From Pricia mediterranea (lineage in GTDB: Bacteria > Bacteroidota > Bacteroidia > Flavobacteriales > Flavobacteriaceae): a stretch of DNA of 64,000 bases. Position 1 is the first letter of the stretch. Each line of letters begins with the position of its first letter. This document shows positions 16,947 through 26,072 of the stretch, one piece after another. The DNA lies in the NCBI RefSeq assembly GCF_032248455.1, contig NZ_JAVTTP010000001.1, positions 1,672,501 to 1,736,500 of the forward strand. Reading direction: 5' to 3'. A model generated the notes under the pieces. It was not told where the DNA came from and did no database searches. It was given only the letters and a program-made list of their open reading frames with translations. Made by a program: the position numbers and the translations under genes.

Positions 16947-17693
16947 GTGACCCCTATTTTTATAGATACCAGCTTTGATGAGCTAAAACCTTACATCTAC
17001 GGGGTGGCATCCGTCTTGGTGCTGGGAGCTCTTCTGTTTGCCTTTCACAGGCCTTTCAGGTGGGGACTTTTCGAGTACATACGTACCCATTCCTTTTTTC
17101 TTACCGTATTCGGGGTTTACCTGTCGGTTTACGTGATTTCCCGACTATTCTTTTTCGAAGAAGCTTTCGTGCATCTGTACACCGAAGACGGACTCTTCGA
17201 GTACCTTACCGCGATTTTCTTTTTAATCGCCGCGATTTTCTTTGTGCTGGCCTATCGTCATCACCGAAAGCAGTGGAACGGATATCTTAAATTTGTGTTC
17301 CTTACCCTAGCATTGCTGTGCTTCTTTACGGGCATGGAGGAAATTAGCTGGGGACAGCGCATTCTTGGCATTGAAACCCCAGAAAGAATGAAGGAGCTGA
17401 ACTATCAGCAGGAAACTACCCTGCATAACTTGATCGACGCCCGCCACTACACCGCAATTTATACGCCCATAAGCCTTTTTCTGATGGTCTTTTTCGCCTT
17501 TCGGAACACCAACTATGCGTCTTTCTTCGGCATTCCCAGAAAATATATGCCTTCCAAAAAGTTTTTGGTAATAGCCATATTCTTACCTTTGATCTGCTGG
17601 TATGAAAAAGAGCATTTCGAGGCCGTGCTTTCTTTTTTGTTCTGTGTTTACGGTTATCAATTATACCGGTCATCCCCATCGGCCCGTTTCTAA
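16947..17693 (+). CDS. Six-helix integral membrane protein with EEISWGQRI motif
   Basis: A 248-residue membrane protein with hydrophobic segments at about 14-32, 49-68, 85-103, 115-130, 172-188 and 208-240. A short conserved-looking loop EEISWGQRILGIETPE followed by QQETTLHNLID (about residues 132-166) joins helices 4 and 5. The start is the GTG at 16947; no ATG is available close by. The polar loop with its Glu-Glu pair and HNL segment could form an active site, but I cannot name a function. The CapK-like gene starts 58 bp downstream, so they are probably cotranscribed. Confidence 0.75.
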   Translation: MTPIFIDTSFDELKPYIYGVASVLVLGALLFAFHRPFRWGLFEYIRTHSFFLTVFGVYLSVYVISRLFFFEEAFVHLYTEDGLFEYLTAIFFLIAAIFFVLAYRHHRKQWNGYLKFVFLTLALLCFFTGMEEISWGQRILGIETPERMKELNYQQETTLHNLIDARHYTAIYTPISLFLMVFFAFRNTNYASFFGIPRKYMPSKKFLVIAIFLPLICWYEKEHFEAVLSFLFCVYGYQLYRSSPSARF

Positions 17694-17751
17694 GAGACTG
17701 TTTTGAAATCCAATCCGTCTCTAAAATCATGAACACTTAGTTTTTTTTAAT

Positions 17752-19065
17752 ATGCCCCTCAATCTTAGAAAAAGCATTTTTTGGCTCCGTGATCGCTTAA
17801 AAGGCGCGCCGATCAAAAAGCATTATAAAGATATTAAACGGCTAAACGCGAACCACGGCTCGGAACATTCGATTCAAAAAAGGCGGCAACACCTAGATAA
17901 AATCCTTCAACACTGCTGCGATACGGTACCCTATTTTCGCAATCTCGGGATTAAGGAAATGCGCCTTGATCGATTTCCGGTAACCAACAAGAACCTGATC
18001 CGGGATAATCGGGAAGACTTTCTATCCGATGCCTATCTTGACCAAGAAAACCATAAGGTCACGACCAGTGGGTCGACCGGCACCCCTTTTACGGTAGTCC
18101 AGGATGTCGATAAAAGAGAACGGCATACGGCGGACGTGCATTTTTTTTGGGAAGCGGTCGGCCATCCCTGGGGAACCCGTTTTTATTACCTTAAGATATG
18201 GAACGACCGGAACGAAAAGAGCAAACTGGTTCAAGAACTGCAGAACATCGTGCCCGTCGACGCCTTTAAACTAGACGATGACCGCATCCGACAGCTTTTA
18301 GAAGACATCCGTTCCGATTCCGGGCCCAAGAGTATTTTAGGCTATGCCTCCGCCCTTGACAGTATCGTCAAATATCTAAACCGCCGACCTACCGATATGG
18401 GCGATGCCAATGTCATCAGCATTATCGCGATGTCGGAAACCCTTGACGAACCTACCAAAAAGGCCCTTGAAATAAATTTTGATTGTCCGGTGGCGTCCCG
18501 CTACGCCAATATGGAAAATGGTATGCTGGCCCAGCATACCTTGGACACCCCTGAAGAATTTCTGGTAAATTCGGCCAGTTACCGGATGGAAATCCTCGAT
18601 CTTGAAAAAGATATCCCAGCGCAGGAAGGGGAGCTGGGCCGCATCGTGGTCACCGATTTGTTCAACAGGGCAATGCCCATGATACGCTACGATACCGGAG
18701 ATTATGGGGTAATGGCCTTATCGGGCGACAACGGAAAGAAACTACACGTTCTCCAACAGATCGAGGGAAGAAAAATGGACGCCATTTTCGATACCAAAGG
18801 CGAACATGTTTCTTCATTTATCATTACCAACAGCATGTGGAAATATACCGAACTGAAGCAATACCAATTTATACAGGTTTCGGGAAAGGAATACGAATTC
18901 AAGCTAAACAGCGACGGCCGTTTTGAAAGGGAAACGGAACTACTAGATGAGTTTCGGGGTTATCTGGGAAAGGATGCTAAGATAAGCGTAGCATACGTTG
19001 ACGACATTCCTTTGCTTAGCTCTGGAAAACGTAAAAAGGTCTTGAATCGATCTCGCCGCGTATAG
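17752..19065 (+). CDS. CapK/PaaK-like adenylate-forming enzyme
   Basis: A 437-residue member of the phenylacetate-CoA ligase/CapK superfamily of ATP-dependent adenylating enzymes. The P-loop is TTSGSTGTPF (about residues 102-111). Further matches are the A5-type region SRYANMENGMLAQ and MIRYDTGDYG, where the Asp contacts the ribose. CapK homologues lie in capsular and exopolysaccharide clusters, where they are thought to activate an acid that decorates the polymer. Neighbouring ATP-grasp and PglD-like acyltransferase genes support this. It ends 49 bp before the converging acyltransferase gene. Confidence 0.83.
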   Translation: MPLNLRKSIFWLRDRLKGAPIKKHYKDIKRLNANHGSEHSIQKRRQHLDKILQHCCDTVPYFRNLGIKEMRLDRFPVTNKNLIRDNREDFLSDAYLDQENHKVTTSGSTGTPFTVVQDVDKRERHTADVHFFWEAVGHPWGTRFYYLKIWNDRNEKSKLVQELQNIVPVDAFKLDDDRIRQLLEDIRSDSGPKSILGYASALDSIVKYLNRRPTDMGDANVISIIAMSETLDEPTKKALEINFDCPVASRYANMENGMLAQHTLDTPEEFLVNSASYRMEILDLEKDIPAQEGELGRIVVTDLFNRAMPMIRYDTGDYGVMALSGDNGKKLHVLQQIEGRKMDAIFDTKGEHVSSFIITNSMWKYTELKQYQFIQVSGKEYEFKLNSDGRFERETELLDEFRGYLGKDAKISVAYVDDIPLLSSGKRKKVLNRSRRV

Positions 19066-19114
19066 CATAGAGTAATGCCACTGCAATGTTTGGCCTAAAA
19101 ATAGCGGATTTTCT

Positions 19115-19846
19115 TCAAATCACTTTCCGGGGGTTTAGGCTCTTTATGGTGGGTACCGGGCTGCCGGTAGATTTCAAATCCCCACTCAAATAAGGGTCAT
19201 CGACCTTTCGTTTCCTGACAAAACGAGCGGGGCTACCGTAGGCTACCGAATGATCGCCTACGTCTTTAACCACTAATGAACCGGCACCGACCAAACAGTT
19301 TTCGCCAATCCTTATATTCTCTATTACATTGGTTCCCAAGGACAATGCAGAAAACTGTCCCAGATACAAATTACCTCCCGTGCATACCCCGGAAGAAATG
19401 GTCGAGAAATCGCTCATAATACCGTCGTGACCCAAGGATGAGTTGGTATTCACGATACAACATTTGCCAATAGTCGAATTGGCATTGATGATACCCCCTG
19501 CCATAATCACCGTACCCCGTCCTATTTCAACGTCCTTACCGATTTGGGCGCTGGGGTGGATCGCAGAGACAACCTCTAACCCAGGCACCATTTTCTCTAC
19601 AGCGTCCATCATCAGTTTTCGGGTCCAGTTGTTCCCTATTGCGGGGATGACCCCGGCAATGTTAAATTTCTCTATACACTCGGGAAGGTCCATTTCGCTT
19701 CCCAAAATCTCATAACCGTTCTGTAGATCACCTTTCTTCCGATAGGAATCCAAAAAGCCGATAACGCTGTACCGGCCCTCTTTCTCAATACAATCCAGCA
19801 CCATAGAACCGTGACCGGAGGCTCCAATAATAACAATGTTCTTCAT
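19115..19846 (-). CDS. PglD/NeuD-family sugar O- or N-acyltransferase
   Basis: A 243-residue two-domain protein. The N-terminal Rossmann-like sugar-nucleotide domain (VIIGASGHGSMVLDCIEKE) is followed by a left-handed beta-helix of hexapeptide repeats (about residues 95-205: HPSAQIGKDVEIGRGTVI, NENCLVGAGSLV-like turns) and the usual AYGSPARFVRKR end. A further 26 residues (ending PTIKSLNPRKVI) extend past the family norm. Members acetylate bacillosamine-type sugars or sialic acid using acyl-CoA. It belongs with the surface-polysaccharide genes just upstream, though it is on the opposite strand. Confidence 0.87.
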   Translation of the reverse strand: MKNIVIIGASGHGSMVLDCIEKEGRYSVIGFLDSYRKKGDLQNGYEILGSEMDLPECIEKFNIAGVIPAIGNNWTRKLMMDAVEKMVPGLEVVSAIHPSAQIGKDVEIGRGTVIMAGGIINANSTIGKCCIVNTNSSLGHDGIMSDFSTISSGVCTGGNLYLGQFSALSLGTNVIENIRIGENCLVGAGSLVVKDVGDHSVAYGSPARFVRKRKVDDPYLSGDLKSTGSPVPTIKSLNPRKVI

Positions 19847-20039
19847 ATTTGGGGGAATTTACTTACAAAGTGCAAGATAGCAATAGTCTTTGTAAATTTG
19901 GCTTGGGAGCCGGTTTTTTCGATGTACGGGTTGTTTCCTGAGCACCATGCATTACAAACGGTACAAAAAAGCAGACCATCGGTATCGTAGATCTCACTTT
20001 TTATATACGTTCAAAACCCGCCGTATGGTTGTCTGGCAT

Positions 20040-21635
20040 TTACCGCCCTTTTATTCCGGGCTGTAAAATTCGGTAGTTCTTTTTCGCTTTCGCAGCCTCT
20101 ACCTGTTTTTTTACATCCTCCAACAAGGCTTTGGCATCGTAGACGATACCGTCTTTAACGGTGTATTTCACCCCGCCGACGCGAACGACCTCATTGTCTT
20201 CCGTCAGTTTAATGGCGCCAGTACCGTAGAGCACCTTTAGATTTTTCAAGGGATTTTCTTCGACCACTACAAAATCAGCTAACTTTCCTACGGCGACGCT
20301 ACCTATTCGGTCGGCCGCTCCCAAGGCTTCCGCTCCATTCAGCGTAGCCGCCCTGATAACTTCCAGCGGATGAAAACCGGTTTCGCGCAATAACTCCAGC
20401 TCACGGATGTAGGCAAAACCATATAGCTGAAAGATAAAGCCGGAATCGGAGCCCGCGGTCACACGGCCACCACGGTTTTTATATTCGTTCACAAAGGTCA
20501 TCCATAACTTATAATTGTGTTTCCAGGCCACTTCTTGCTCCGTGCCCCAATCGTGCCAATAGCTGCCATGCGATATCTTACTAGGCTGGTAGAACTCCCA
20601 GAGCGAAGGCAGGGTGTAGTCTTCGTGCCATTCGGCCCTCCTCGCACGCTGCAGGTCGCGACTGGCTTCGTAGATGTTGAAGGTGGGATCGAGGGTAAAA
20701 TCCAGTTCCAACAGTTCGGTCATGATATTTTCCCAATGCTCGGAGTAGGGTTCCGCCGCCTGTTCCCACAGCGCCCCGGCATTTTCGAAGCGGTGCTGCT
20801 CGTTTTGATAATTGTAGTCCAACGGATAATCCTGTACCGTGCGGTCGTCGAAGAGTGCTTCCGGAAGTCCGTACCAATGCTCCATGGAAGTGAGTCCCGC
20901 GCGGGCGGAGTGCAACACGTTCCATCGGGCCACGCTCAATTGCGCGTGATGACAGGCGGAACCCAGTCCCAACTTTTTGTTCTCGTCTAGGGCGGCCTTC
21001 ATGATTTCGGGCTCGGCCCCGAAAAATTTGATACCGTCCGCTCCTTTTTCCGCGTTGGCCCGCACCCATTTCCGTGCCTGATCGGGCGTGGAAATGGGGA
21101 CACCGTTCAAGGGATCAAAGGATTCGCTCGTCTGTCCGAATCCGGTATAGGCATAAATTCGGGGGGCAACGATTTCGTTTTCCGCGCTTTTGCGTTTGAG
21201 GTCCATCGCAAAGTCGACCCCACGCCCGCTGGGTTCCCGTACCGTGGTAATCCCGTGGCCCATCCAGAGTTTGAACACATAATCGGGTTCGGCTCCTTGC
21301 GCCTCTCCCCCGATATGGCCGTGCATATCGATAAATCCCGGCAGCAGGTACATGCCGCTACAGTCCAGTTCCTTACCGCCAGGTTTCACCTGGGGGCGTT
21401 TAGTCTGGTCGATGTCCACCCCGGGATAGCCGACCACGGCGATTTTTTTGATGATATTGTTTTCGACCACGATATCGATGGGGCCCTGCGGCGGAGCACC
21501 GGTACCGTTGATCAGCGTCACCCCGCGGATAATGAGCTGGTCGTGGGGACCGTCGCCTTGGGCGGATTGGGATGCGGCCTGGAAAATCGCCCCGAGTATT
21601 AGGAGCGCTGTCAATACGATACGATTTGATGTCAT
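20040..21635 (-). CDS. Exported amidohydrolase (imidazolonepropionase/prolidase-like)
   Basis: A metal-dependent amidohydrolase of 531 aa with an N-terminal signal peptide (cleavage near AASQSAQ). FIDMHGHIGG gives the first two metal ligands (His105, His107). GIKFFG supplies a candidate bridging lysine. Histidines follow in SACHHAQL and SMEHWYG, and the last Asp lies in TAGSDSGF. The C-terminal composite domain is the usual GSVAVGKLADFVVVEENPL. This group hydrolyses N-acylated or cyclic amides, often dipeptides, outside the cytosol. It is next to an M14 peptidase on the same strand, but 416 bp of repeats separate them. Confidence 0.87.
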   Translation of the reverse strand: MTSNRIVLTALLILGAIFQAASQSAQGDGPHDQLIIRGVTLINGTGAPPQGPIDIVVENNIIKKIAVVGYPGVDIDQTKRPQVKPGGKELDCSGMYLLPGFIDMHGHIGGEAQGAEPDYVFKLWMGHGITTVREPSGRGVDFAMDLKRKSAENEIVAPRIYAYTGFGQTSESFDPLNGVPISTPDQARKWVRANAEKGADGIKFFGAEPEIMKAALDENKKLGLGSACHHAQLSVARWNVLHSARAGLTSMEHWYGLPEALFDDRTVQDYPLDYNYQNEQHRFENAGALWEQAAEPYSEHWENIMTELLELDFTLDPTFNIYEASRDLQRARRAEWHEDYTLPSLWEFYQPSKISHGSYWHDWGTEQEVAWKHNYKLWMTFVNEYKNRGGRVTAGSDSGFIFQLYGFAYIRELELLRETGFHPLEVIRAATLNGAEALGAADRIGSVAVGKLADFVVVEENPLKNLKVLYGTGAIKLTEDNEVVRVGGVKYTVKDGIVYDAKALLEDVKKQVEAAKAKKNYRILQPGIKGR

Positions 21636-21654
21636 AGTTCGGATTTTATTAATT

Positions 21655-21890
21655 GGTTATACCATATATTTCTGTGGATAAGAAATTTGAATCTTAAAAC
21701 CTGAAATAAGACGAAAGGACTTAAGACGTAAGACTTCTAGCTGTAAAATTTTGACACAAAGATGTGTATTTTTGATATCATGCATCGAGGACATTGTTTT
21801 TTGTCTTATGTCCTACGTCTAAAAGTCCCACGTCAGAATAATCCATGCTTCAATCCCCATGACATTCGTGGTAGAACCTATTAATTTAAT
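21655..21890. repeat. 235-bp dispersed intergenic element, copy A
   Basis: Matches 63030-63264 collinearly from GGTTATACC through TTTCTGTGGATAAGAAA, GACTTAAGACGTAAGACTT, ATGCATCGAGGA, TTTGTCTTATGTCCTACGTC to CATTCGTGGTAGAACCTA. Arms at about 21706-21735 and 21801-21827 are imperfect inverted repeats. No reading frame is conserved. It starts 20 bp upstream of the amidohydrolase start codon, so it also covers that gene's promoter. Confidence 0.85.
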
Positions 21891-21983
21891 GCTGCCAAGG
21901 AACTTGTGGGCCATCTTCAGAGCCTGTCAGCCAATAAAAAGACCAGCTAGGGAGAAAGGCCTAAAACACTCTTTTGTTCCCCC

Positions 21984-22039
21984 TTCCTTTTATCTTTTGG
22001 TCCTTTCGTCCTTTCGTCTTTTGGTCCTTTCTTCTTTTC
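21984..22039. repeat. Tandem octamer array (GTCCTTTC-like) x7
   Basis: Seven consecutive 8-bp units, mostly GTCCTTTC or GTCTTTTG. The related octamer array at 7372-7403 also lies beside a gene end. The array lies just past the stop codon of the M14 peptidase gene. Together with the 235-bp element it fills the 416-bp gap between amidohydrolase and peptidase; I see no gene there. Confidence 0.8.
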
Positions 22040-22051
22040 ATCTGCTAGTAA

Positions 22052-24610
22052 TCAGTCCCTTGACGGCACCTCAATTTCGTCCCCTAGAAACAGGGCGTTC
22101 AGAAACAGCCGGTTCGTACCGTACCAGCTTCCCCTGAAATTGGGGTTGTCGGCGAACAGCACCACCCGACCGCCGCCGAGTTTGCTGACCACGAGCGAGG
22201 CCGAAGGCTTTAGGTTTCCTTCCAGGTTTTTTTGGGTGACAAACCCGTCGATGTGGGGGTCGTTGCTGTATTTGGCTACCGTGGAATATTCGTTCTTGCT
22301 CGGTGCCAGCCATACGGTGTTGTTCTTATAAACGGGAATGGAAGTATCGTTGTAACCAAAAGCTAGCGGGTGGGTCGTGTCCAGGTCCACCTCTACGATG
22401 ATACCCCCCACGCTTTCCTTGCCTAGGTTTTCGTCGGCATCGACGTAGGGCTTGCGCTCCGTTGCTCCGAGGGAGTCCATTTTCACGGAATTCTTCTTCA
22501 CTTCCAACGAATCCCTCACCTGATCGGTGAGGCGCTCCTCGACCAGATTTTTTTCGATGGCCCACTTGGTGGCTGTTCCAATGGTTATCAAGGTGTTCCC
22601 GGCACTGACCCAGTCTTTCAATTTCCCGAACTGTTTCTCCGTTAGATCGTAGTCTCCCGAAACCATCACCATGGTATTGTATTTGCTGAAATCGGCCCTG
22701 TTGAACGTCCGCATCGGCAGTTTGGTGATCGGCATGTGTACCCGGGTGTCCAACAAATGCCATACCTCCCCCGCCTCATAGGAGCGGGTACCGGTACCGA
22801 TGAGCATCGCCGCCTTGGGCTTTTCCAAAGGTCGGACGAACCGGCTGCCCAAGTCGATTCCTTGGCTGCTGTAGCCCGTTGAAAGGGCGTACATCGGCAC
22901 CTGAAAACGTTCTTGCGCCTTCCGAAGGATCTCAAAGACCTCATCGGCATTTTTCTTTTGCAGGCTTACCGGTACCACGAGGCTGCCATAACCCATTTTT
23001 TCGGTCGCACCGTCCATCGTGCGAATCTCAAACGGCTTGAAGGCCGAGGAAACCACAAGTTCACGTTCCTGAAGGTAGTGAAGTACCGCCGGGGCGTTGT
23101 AATCGTCCCAATCGATGACATAAGCATATTCCGAACGTGTTACCGGGGTCGTTTCGACCAAGCCTTCGGTCGTGGTCACTTGGTTTCCCAAGTCGAGCGA
23201 TCGGACCGACCGGTAGGGCATGTTATAAAAATTGGCGAGGGACCAGGCCGAGGCGTCGTAGAAAACGCTATCGCGGTATTTGTCATAGGTCTCGAACATC
23301 GTCTGCACCATCCGGTATTGAGGCTGCTCCGTCGGTACGGTAAAATCGTCCCCCGATCGATAGACCTTGATTCGGTGCAGTAACAATTTGTCGATAAAGG
23401 CCTTGGTGCGATTTTGGTCCTTGATATCGCCGAAGGTATATCCCTTTAACTTGGGCTTTGCGGCCCGGTTTAGCGCACTCTTAAAGAAATCCTGTTGGTA
23501 TTTTCTGAGATAATCCCTGTTTTTTACGGCCGCCTTCACCGTAGCCATGCTGGAAACATATTGGTTGCGGATGGTGAAGGGAAAGGTGATCTTGCCAAAA
23601 GCGGTGGTCTGCTCATGTCCGCGTGAACTGGCCTGTTCGAACAGCAGTCCCAGCCCCCCTTGTAGATCGGGATACGAAGAGCCGTAGCCCGGGTAGGTAC
23701 CGTCAAAAACCTCCTTGGTAAAATAAAAAGAGCCGATACTGTCCAATGCGGTCGCGAACTCCTGGCCGAATAGCTCATTGAGGTCTTCGTAATTCTCCTT
23801 CGGCATGATGGGGTCGAGGCTGCCGATGGGTTTCATCGGTTCGAAAAAATAGCTGCTCTGGGTACCCATCTCGTGAAAATCGGTCACCACGTTCGGATAC
23901 CATTCGTGGTACCAGTTCAATTTCCCTCGGCTTTCGGGATGGATGGCGAGCAGCCAATCGCGGTTCAGGTCGAACCAGTAGTGGTTGGTGCGCCCGCCCG
24001 GCCAGTATTCGTTGTGCTCGGCATCCTGGGGATCGCTGACATTGGGACTCCCCTGATAGCTATTGGCCCATTGGGTGTGGCGGTCCCGCCCATCGGGATT
24101 GATGGTCGGGTCGACCATGACTACCGCGTGGGAGAGGTATCGCAAAACCTCGGGATTGTCGGAGGCGACCAGGGTATAGGCACTCAACAGGGCGGCTTCA
24201 GAACTGGAAGGCTCGTTGCCGTGAACGTTATAGGCCAGATTGATAAAAATAGGGACCTCGCCGTAGTTCGACACGTTTTGCGAGGGGTCGGTAAACGCTA
24301 GATGTTGCTTTTTCAAGGATGTTAAGTTGGATAGGTTTTCGGGCGTCGTGACCGTCAAGATGACCAATTGGCGCCCCTCGTGCGTCTTCCCGTAGGTATG
24401 TAAGGATGCCCTGTCGGATACATCGGCCAATTTTTGTAAATAGGATACGATACGATCGTGGCGGGTGTGGTGCTCCCCAATGCCATAGCCCAAAAACTCT
24501 TCCGGGGAGGGGATGTCTTCATTCAAGGGCGCGTATTTTTCAAGAAAATAATCCTGCGCAAAGGCAGCGGGGCTCCATAAGAGCACCAAGAAAAGTAACT
24601 TTTTGAACAT
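22052..24610 (-). CDS. Secreted M14 zinc carboxypeptidase-like protein
   Basis: An exported metallopeptidase of 852 aa. The start at 24610 gives a signal peptide (MFKKLLFLVLLWSPAAFAQ); a longer in-frame version adds 36 residues without signal character. The M14 domain spans about 35-400. It has the zinc ligands His130 and Glu133 in YNVHGNEPSSSE and His246 in TDFHEMG, with DPTINPDGRDR and LNRDW supplying substrate-binding residues. The remaining half (400-852) is probably a class-I glutamine-amidotransferase-like/beta accessory region, as in other long Bacteroidota M14 proteins. It likely trims extracellular peptides. Confidence 0.88.
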   Translation of the reverse strand: MFKKLLFLVLLWSPAAFAQDYFLEKYAPLNEDIPSPEEFLGYGIGEHHTRHDRIVSYLQKLADVSDRASLHTYGKTHEGRQLVILTVTTPENLSNLTSLKKQHLAFTDPSQNVSNYGEVPIFINLAYNVHGNEPSSSEAALLSAYTLVASDNPEVLRYLSHAVVMVDPTINPDGRDRHTQWANSYQGSPNVSDPQDAEHNEYWPGGRTNHYWFDLNRDWLLAIHPESRGKLNWYHEWYPNVVTDFHEMGTQSSYFFEPMKPIGSLDPIMPKENYEDLNELFGQEFATALDSIGSFYFTKEVFDGTYPGYGSSYPDLQGGLGLLFEQASSRGHEQTTAFGKITFPFTIRNQYVSSMATVKAAVKNRDYLRKYQQDFFKSALNRAAKPKLKGYTFGDIKDQNRTKAFIDKLLLHRIKVYRSGDDFTVPTEQPQYRMVQTMFETYDKYRDSVFYDASAWSLANFYNMPYRSVRSLDLGNQVTTTEGLVETTPVTRSEYAYVIDWDDYNAPAVLHYLQERELVVSSAFKPFEIRTMDGATEKMGYGSLVVPVSLQKKNADEVFEILRKAQERFQVPMYALSTGYSSQGIDLGSRFVRPLEKPKAAMLIGTGTRSYEAGEVWHLLDTRVHMPITKLPMRTFNRADFSKYNTMVMVSGDYDLTEKQFGKLKDWVSAGNTLITIGTATKWAIEKNLVEERLTDQVRDSLEVKKNSVKMDSLGATERKPYVDADENLGKESVGGIIVEVDLDTTHPLAFGYNDTSIPVYKNNTVWLAPSKNEYSTVAKYSNDPHIDGFVTQKNLEGNLKPSASLVVSKLGGGRVVLFADNPNFRGSWYGTNRLFLNALFLGDEIEVPSRD

Positions 24611-24740
24611 AAAAAGGGTTTTGAAAGTATTGGATGTTAGAACGATTCGGTCTTGAAATCGACGGAATAAATATAGGTAAAATACTCTCGGATATAAAGG
24701 TGCGCTCAATGATTCCAATCACACGATTGAAAACAGTCTC

Positions 24741-25868
24741 TTAGCTCCCAAATGTAAATTCCGGCAACCGGATAATCTCCCCGCCCCTCAAAGCCGATTC
24801 ATGGGCCAAAATCCCCACACAGGTCATATTGGCGGATTGTCTCGCATTCGGGTAGGGTTCACGCGTATTCACCAAGGCATCGACAAATTCGTGCACCAAA
24901 TGCGGATGCGATCCGCCGTGACCCGCCCCTTGGGTAAAGGAAAGATGCTGGTGCTCGTCTTCATCATATACGCCCTGGGTGGTAAAATGCCGGATTTCCT
25001 TGGGTAGTAACTTGGCGAAATCGGGACACTCGACTTCTTCGGGAATTTCCGGTTCGGGTTTTTTAGCAGTGTGTACGACCAAGGGTTTTCCCTCGATCAG
25101 GGGCCATTCGACCGATTTTTTGGAACCGTACACCTCGAAGCTCTCCCGATACTGCCGCGCGACATCGAAGAGCGAACGGTACACCTGCGCGCTCAGGTCG
25201 GAATTACGGAACTTGATATGGGTGGTCTCCACCGCATAGGGAGAATCGTATTCCTTGATCAGTTCTTCCCGGATGGTTCCGGATCCGAAACAGGAAACGT
25301 ATTCCGCCTCGCCCCGGGTCAACGCCAGCACCGGGCCCACGCAGTGGGTGGCGTAGTGCATCGGTGGCAAGCCGGGCCAGTAGTTGGGCCATCCGTCCAT
25401 GTCCTGTTGATGGCTGGCCTTTAGGAACTGGACCTTGCCCAGATCGCCATTGTCGCTGAGTTCTTTCATATAGAGAAACTCTCGCGCATAAACCACAGTT
25501 TCCATCATCATATAGGTGAGTCCCGTTTCCTGCGTCAACCGGACGATTTCTTCACATTCCTCTACGGTCGTCGCCATGGGCACGGTACAGGCCACGTGTT
25601 TACCCGCCTTTAGCGCCTTGATCGATTGCTCCCCGTGGTCGGGTATGGGCGTGTTGATATGTACGGCATCGATGTCGGTATCTTTTAAAAGTTCATCGTA
25701 AGAGGTATAGCGTTTTTCGATGTCGAAAGCGTCGGCCAGCTCATTCAGTTTAGATGCGCTACGTTGGCAAACCGCGAGCAAATTGGCGCTGGGATGCTTT
25801 TTGTAGATGGGAATGAATTCCGCGCCGAAACCGAGGCCTACTATGGCGATGTTGATCTTTGTTTTCAT
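24741..25868 (-). CDS. Gfo/Idh/MocA oxidoreductase, cytosolic
   Basis: A 375-residue NAD(P)-dependent oxidoreductase with no signal peptide. The Rossmann motif is IAIVGLGFGAEFIP. The usual EKP catalytic motif is replaced by CTVPMATTVEE, so the lysine normally drawn into catalysis is absent; this variant may use another residue or be a distinct subgroup. Histidine-rich segments (YATHCVG, DEDEHQHLSFTQGAGHGGSHPH) in the C-terminal domain suggest a metal or sugar site. It is 204 bp from the epimerase-like gene on the same strand, with a repeat array between them. Confidence 0.87.
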   Translation of the reverse strand: MKTKINIAIVGLGFGAEFIPIYKKHPSANLLAVCQRSASKLNELADAFDIEKRYTSYDELLKDTDIDAVHINTPIPDHGEQSIKALKAGKHVACTVPMATTVEECEEIVRLTQETGLTYMMMETVVYAREFLYMKELSDNGDLGKVQFLKASHQQDMDGWPNYWPGLPPMHYATHCVGPVLALTRGEAEYVSCFGSGTIREELIKEYDSPYAVETTHIKFRNSDLSAQVYRSLFDVARQYRESFEVYGSKKSVEWPLIEGKPLVVHTAKKPEPEIPEEVECPDFAKLLPKEIRHFTTQGVYDEDEHQHLSFTQGAGHGGSHPHLVHEFVDALVNTREPYPNARQSANMTCVGILAHESALRGGEIIRLPEFTFGS

Positions 25869-25936
25869 AATTTTAGGATTTAGTTTTTATCATTTTTGCC
25901 GCCGGAAAAATTTAAGGTTCAATTCTGCCTGCCGCA

Positions 25937-25992
25937 GGTTCAAGGTTTGAGGTTTGAGGTATGAGGTTTGAGGTTTGAGGTTTGAGGTTTGA
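25937..25992. repeat. Tandem heptamer array GGTTTGA x8
   Basis: Eight exact 7-bp units (GGTTCAA, then GGTTTGA six times with one GGTATGA). It is preceded by a GTTCAA hairpin (25913-25943) and followed by an inverted GTTCAA segment (25993-26035), so the whole region can fold back on itself. Confidence 0.9.
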
Positions 25993-26072
25993 ACAACTTT
26001 GAAACTTGAACAGCTACGAAGTAGTGATCGAACCTTGAATTTTTTATTGCAGACCGCTATCGTTGTTGGTAA

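Noticed and set aside
22052-24718. Upstream start for the M14 peptidase at 24718
   Set aside because: It would bury the signal peptide that begins at 24610 behind 36 residues of promoter-like sequence.
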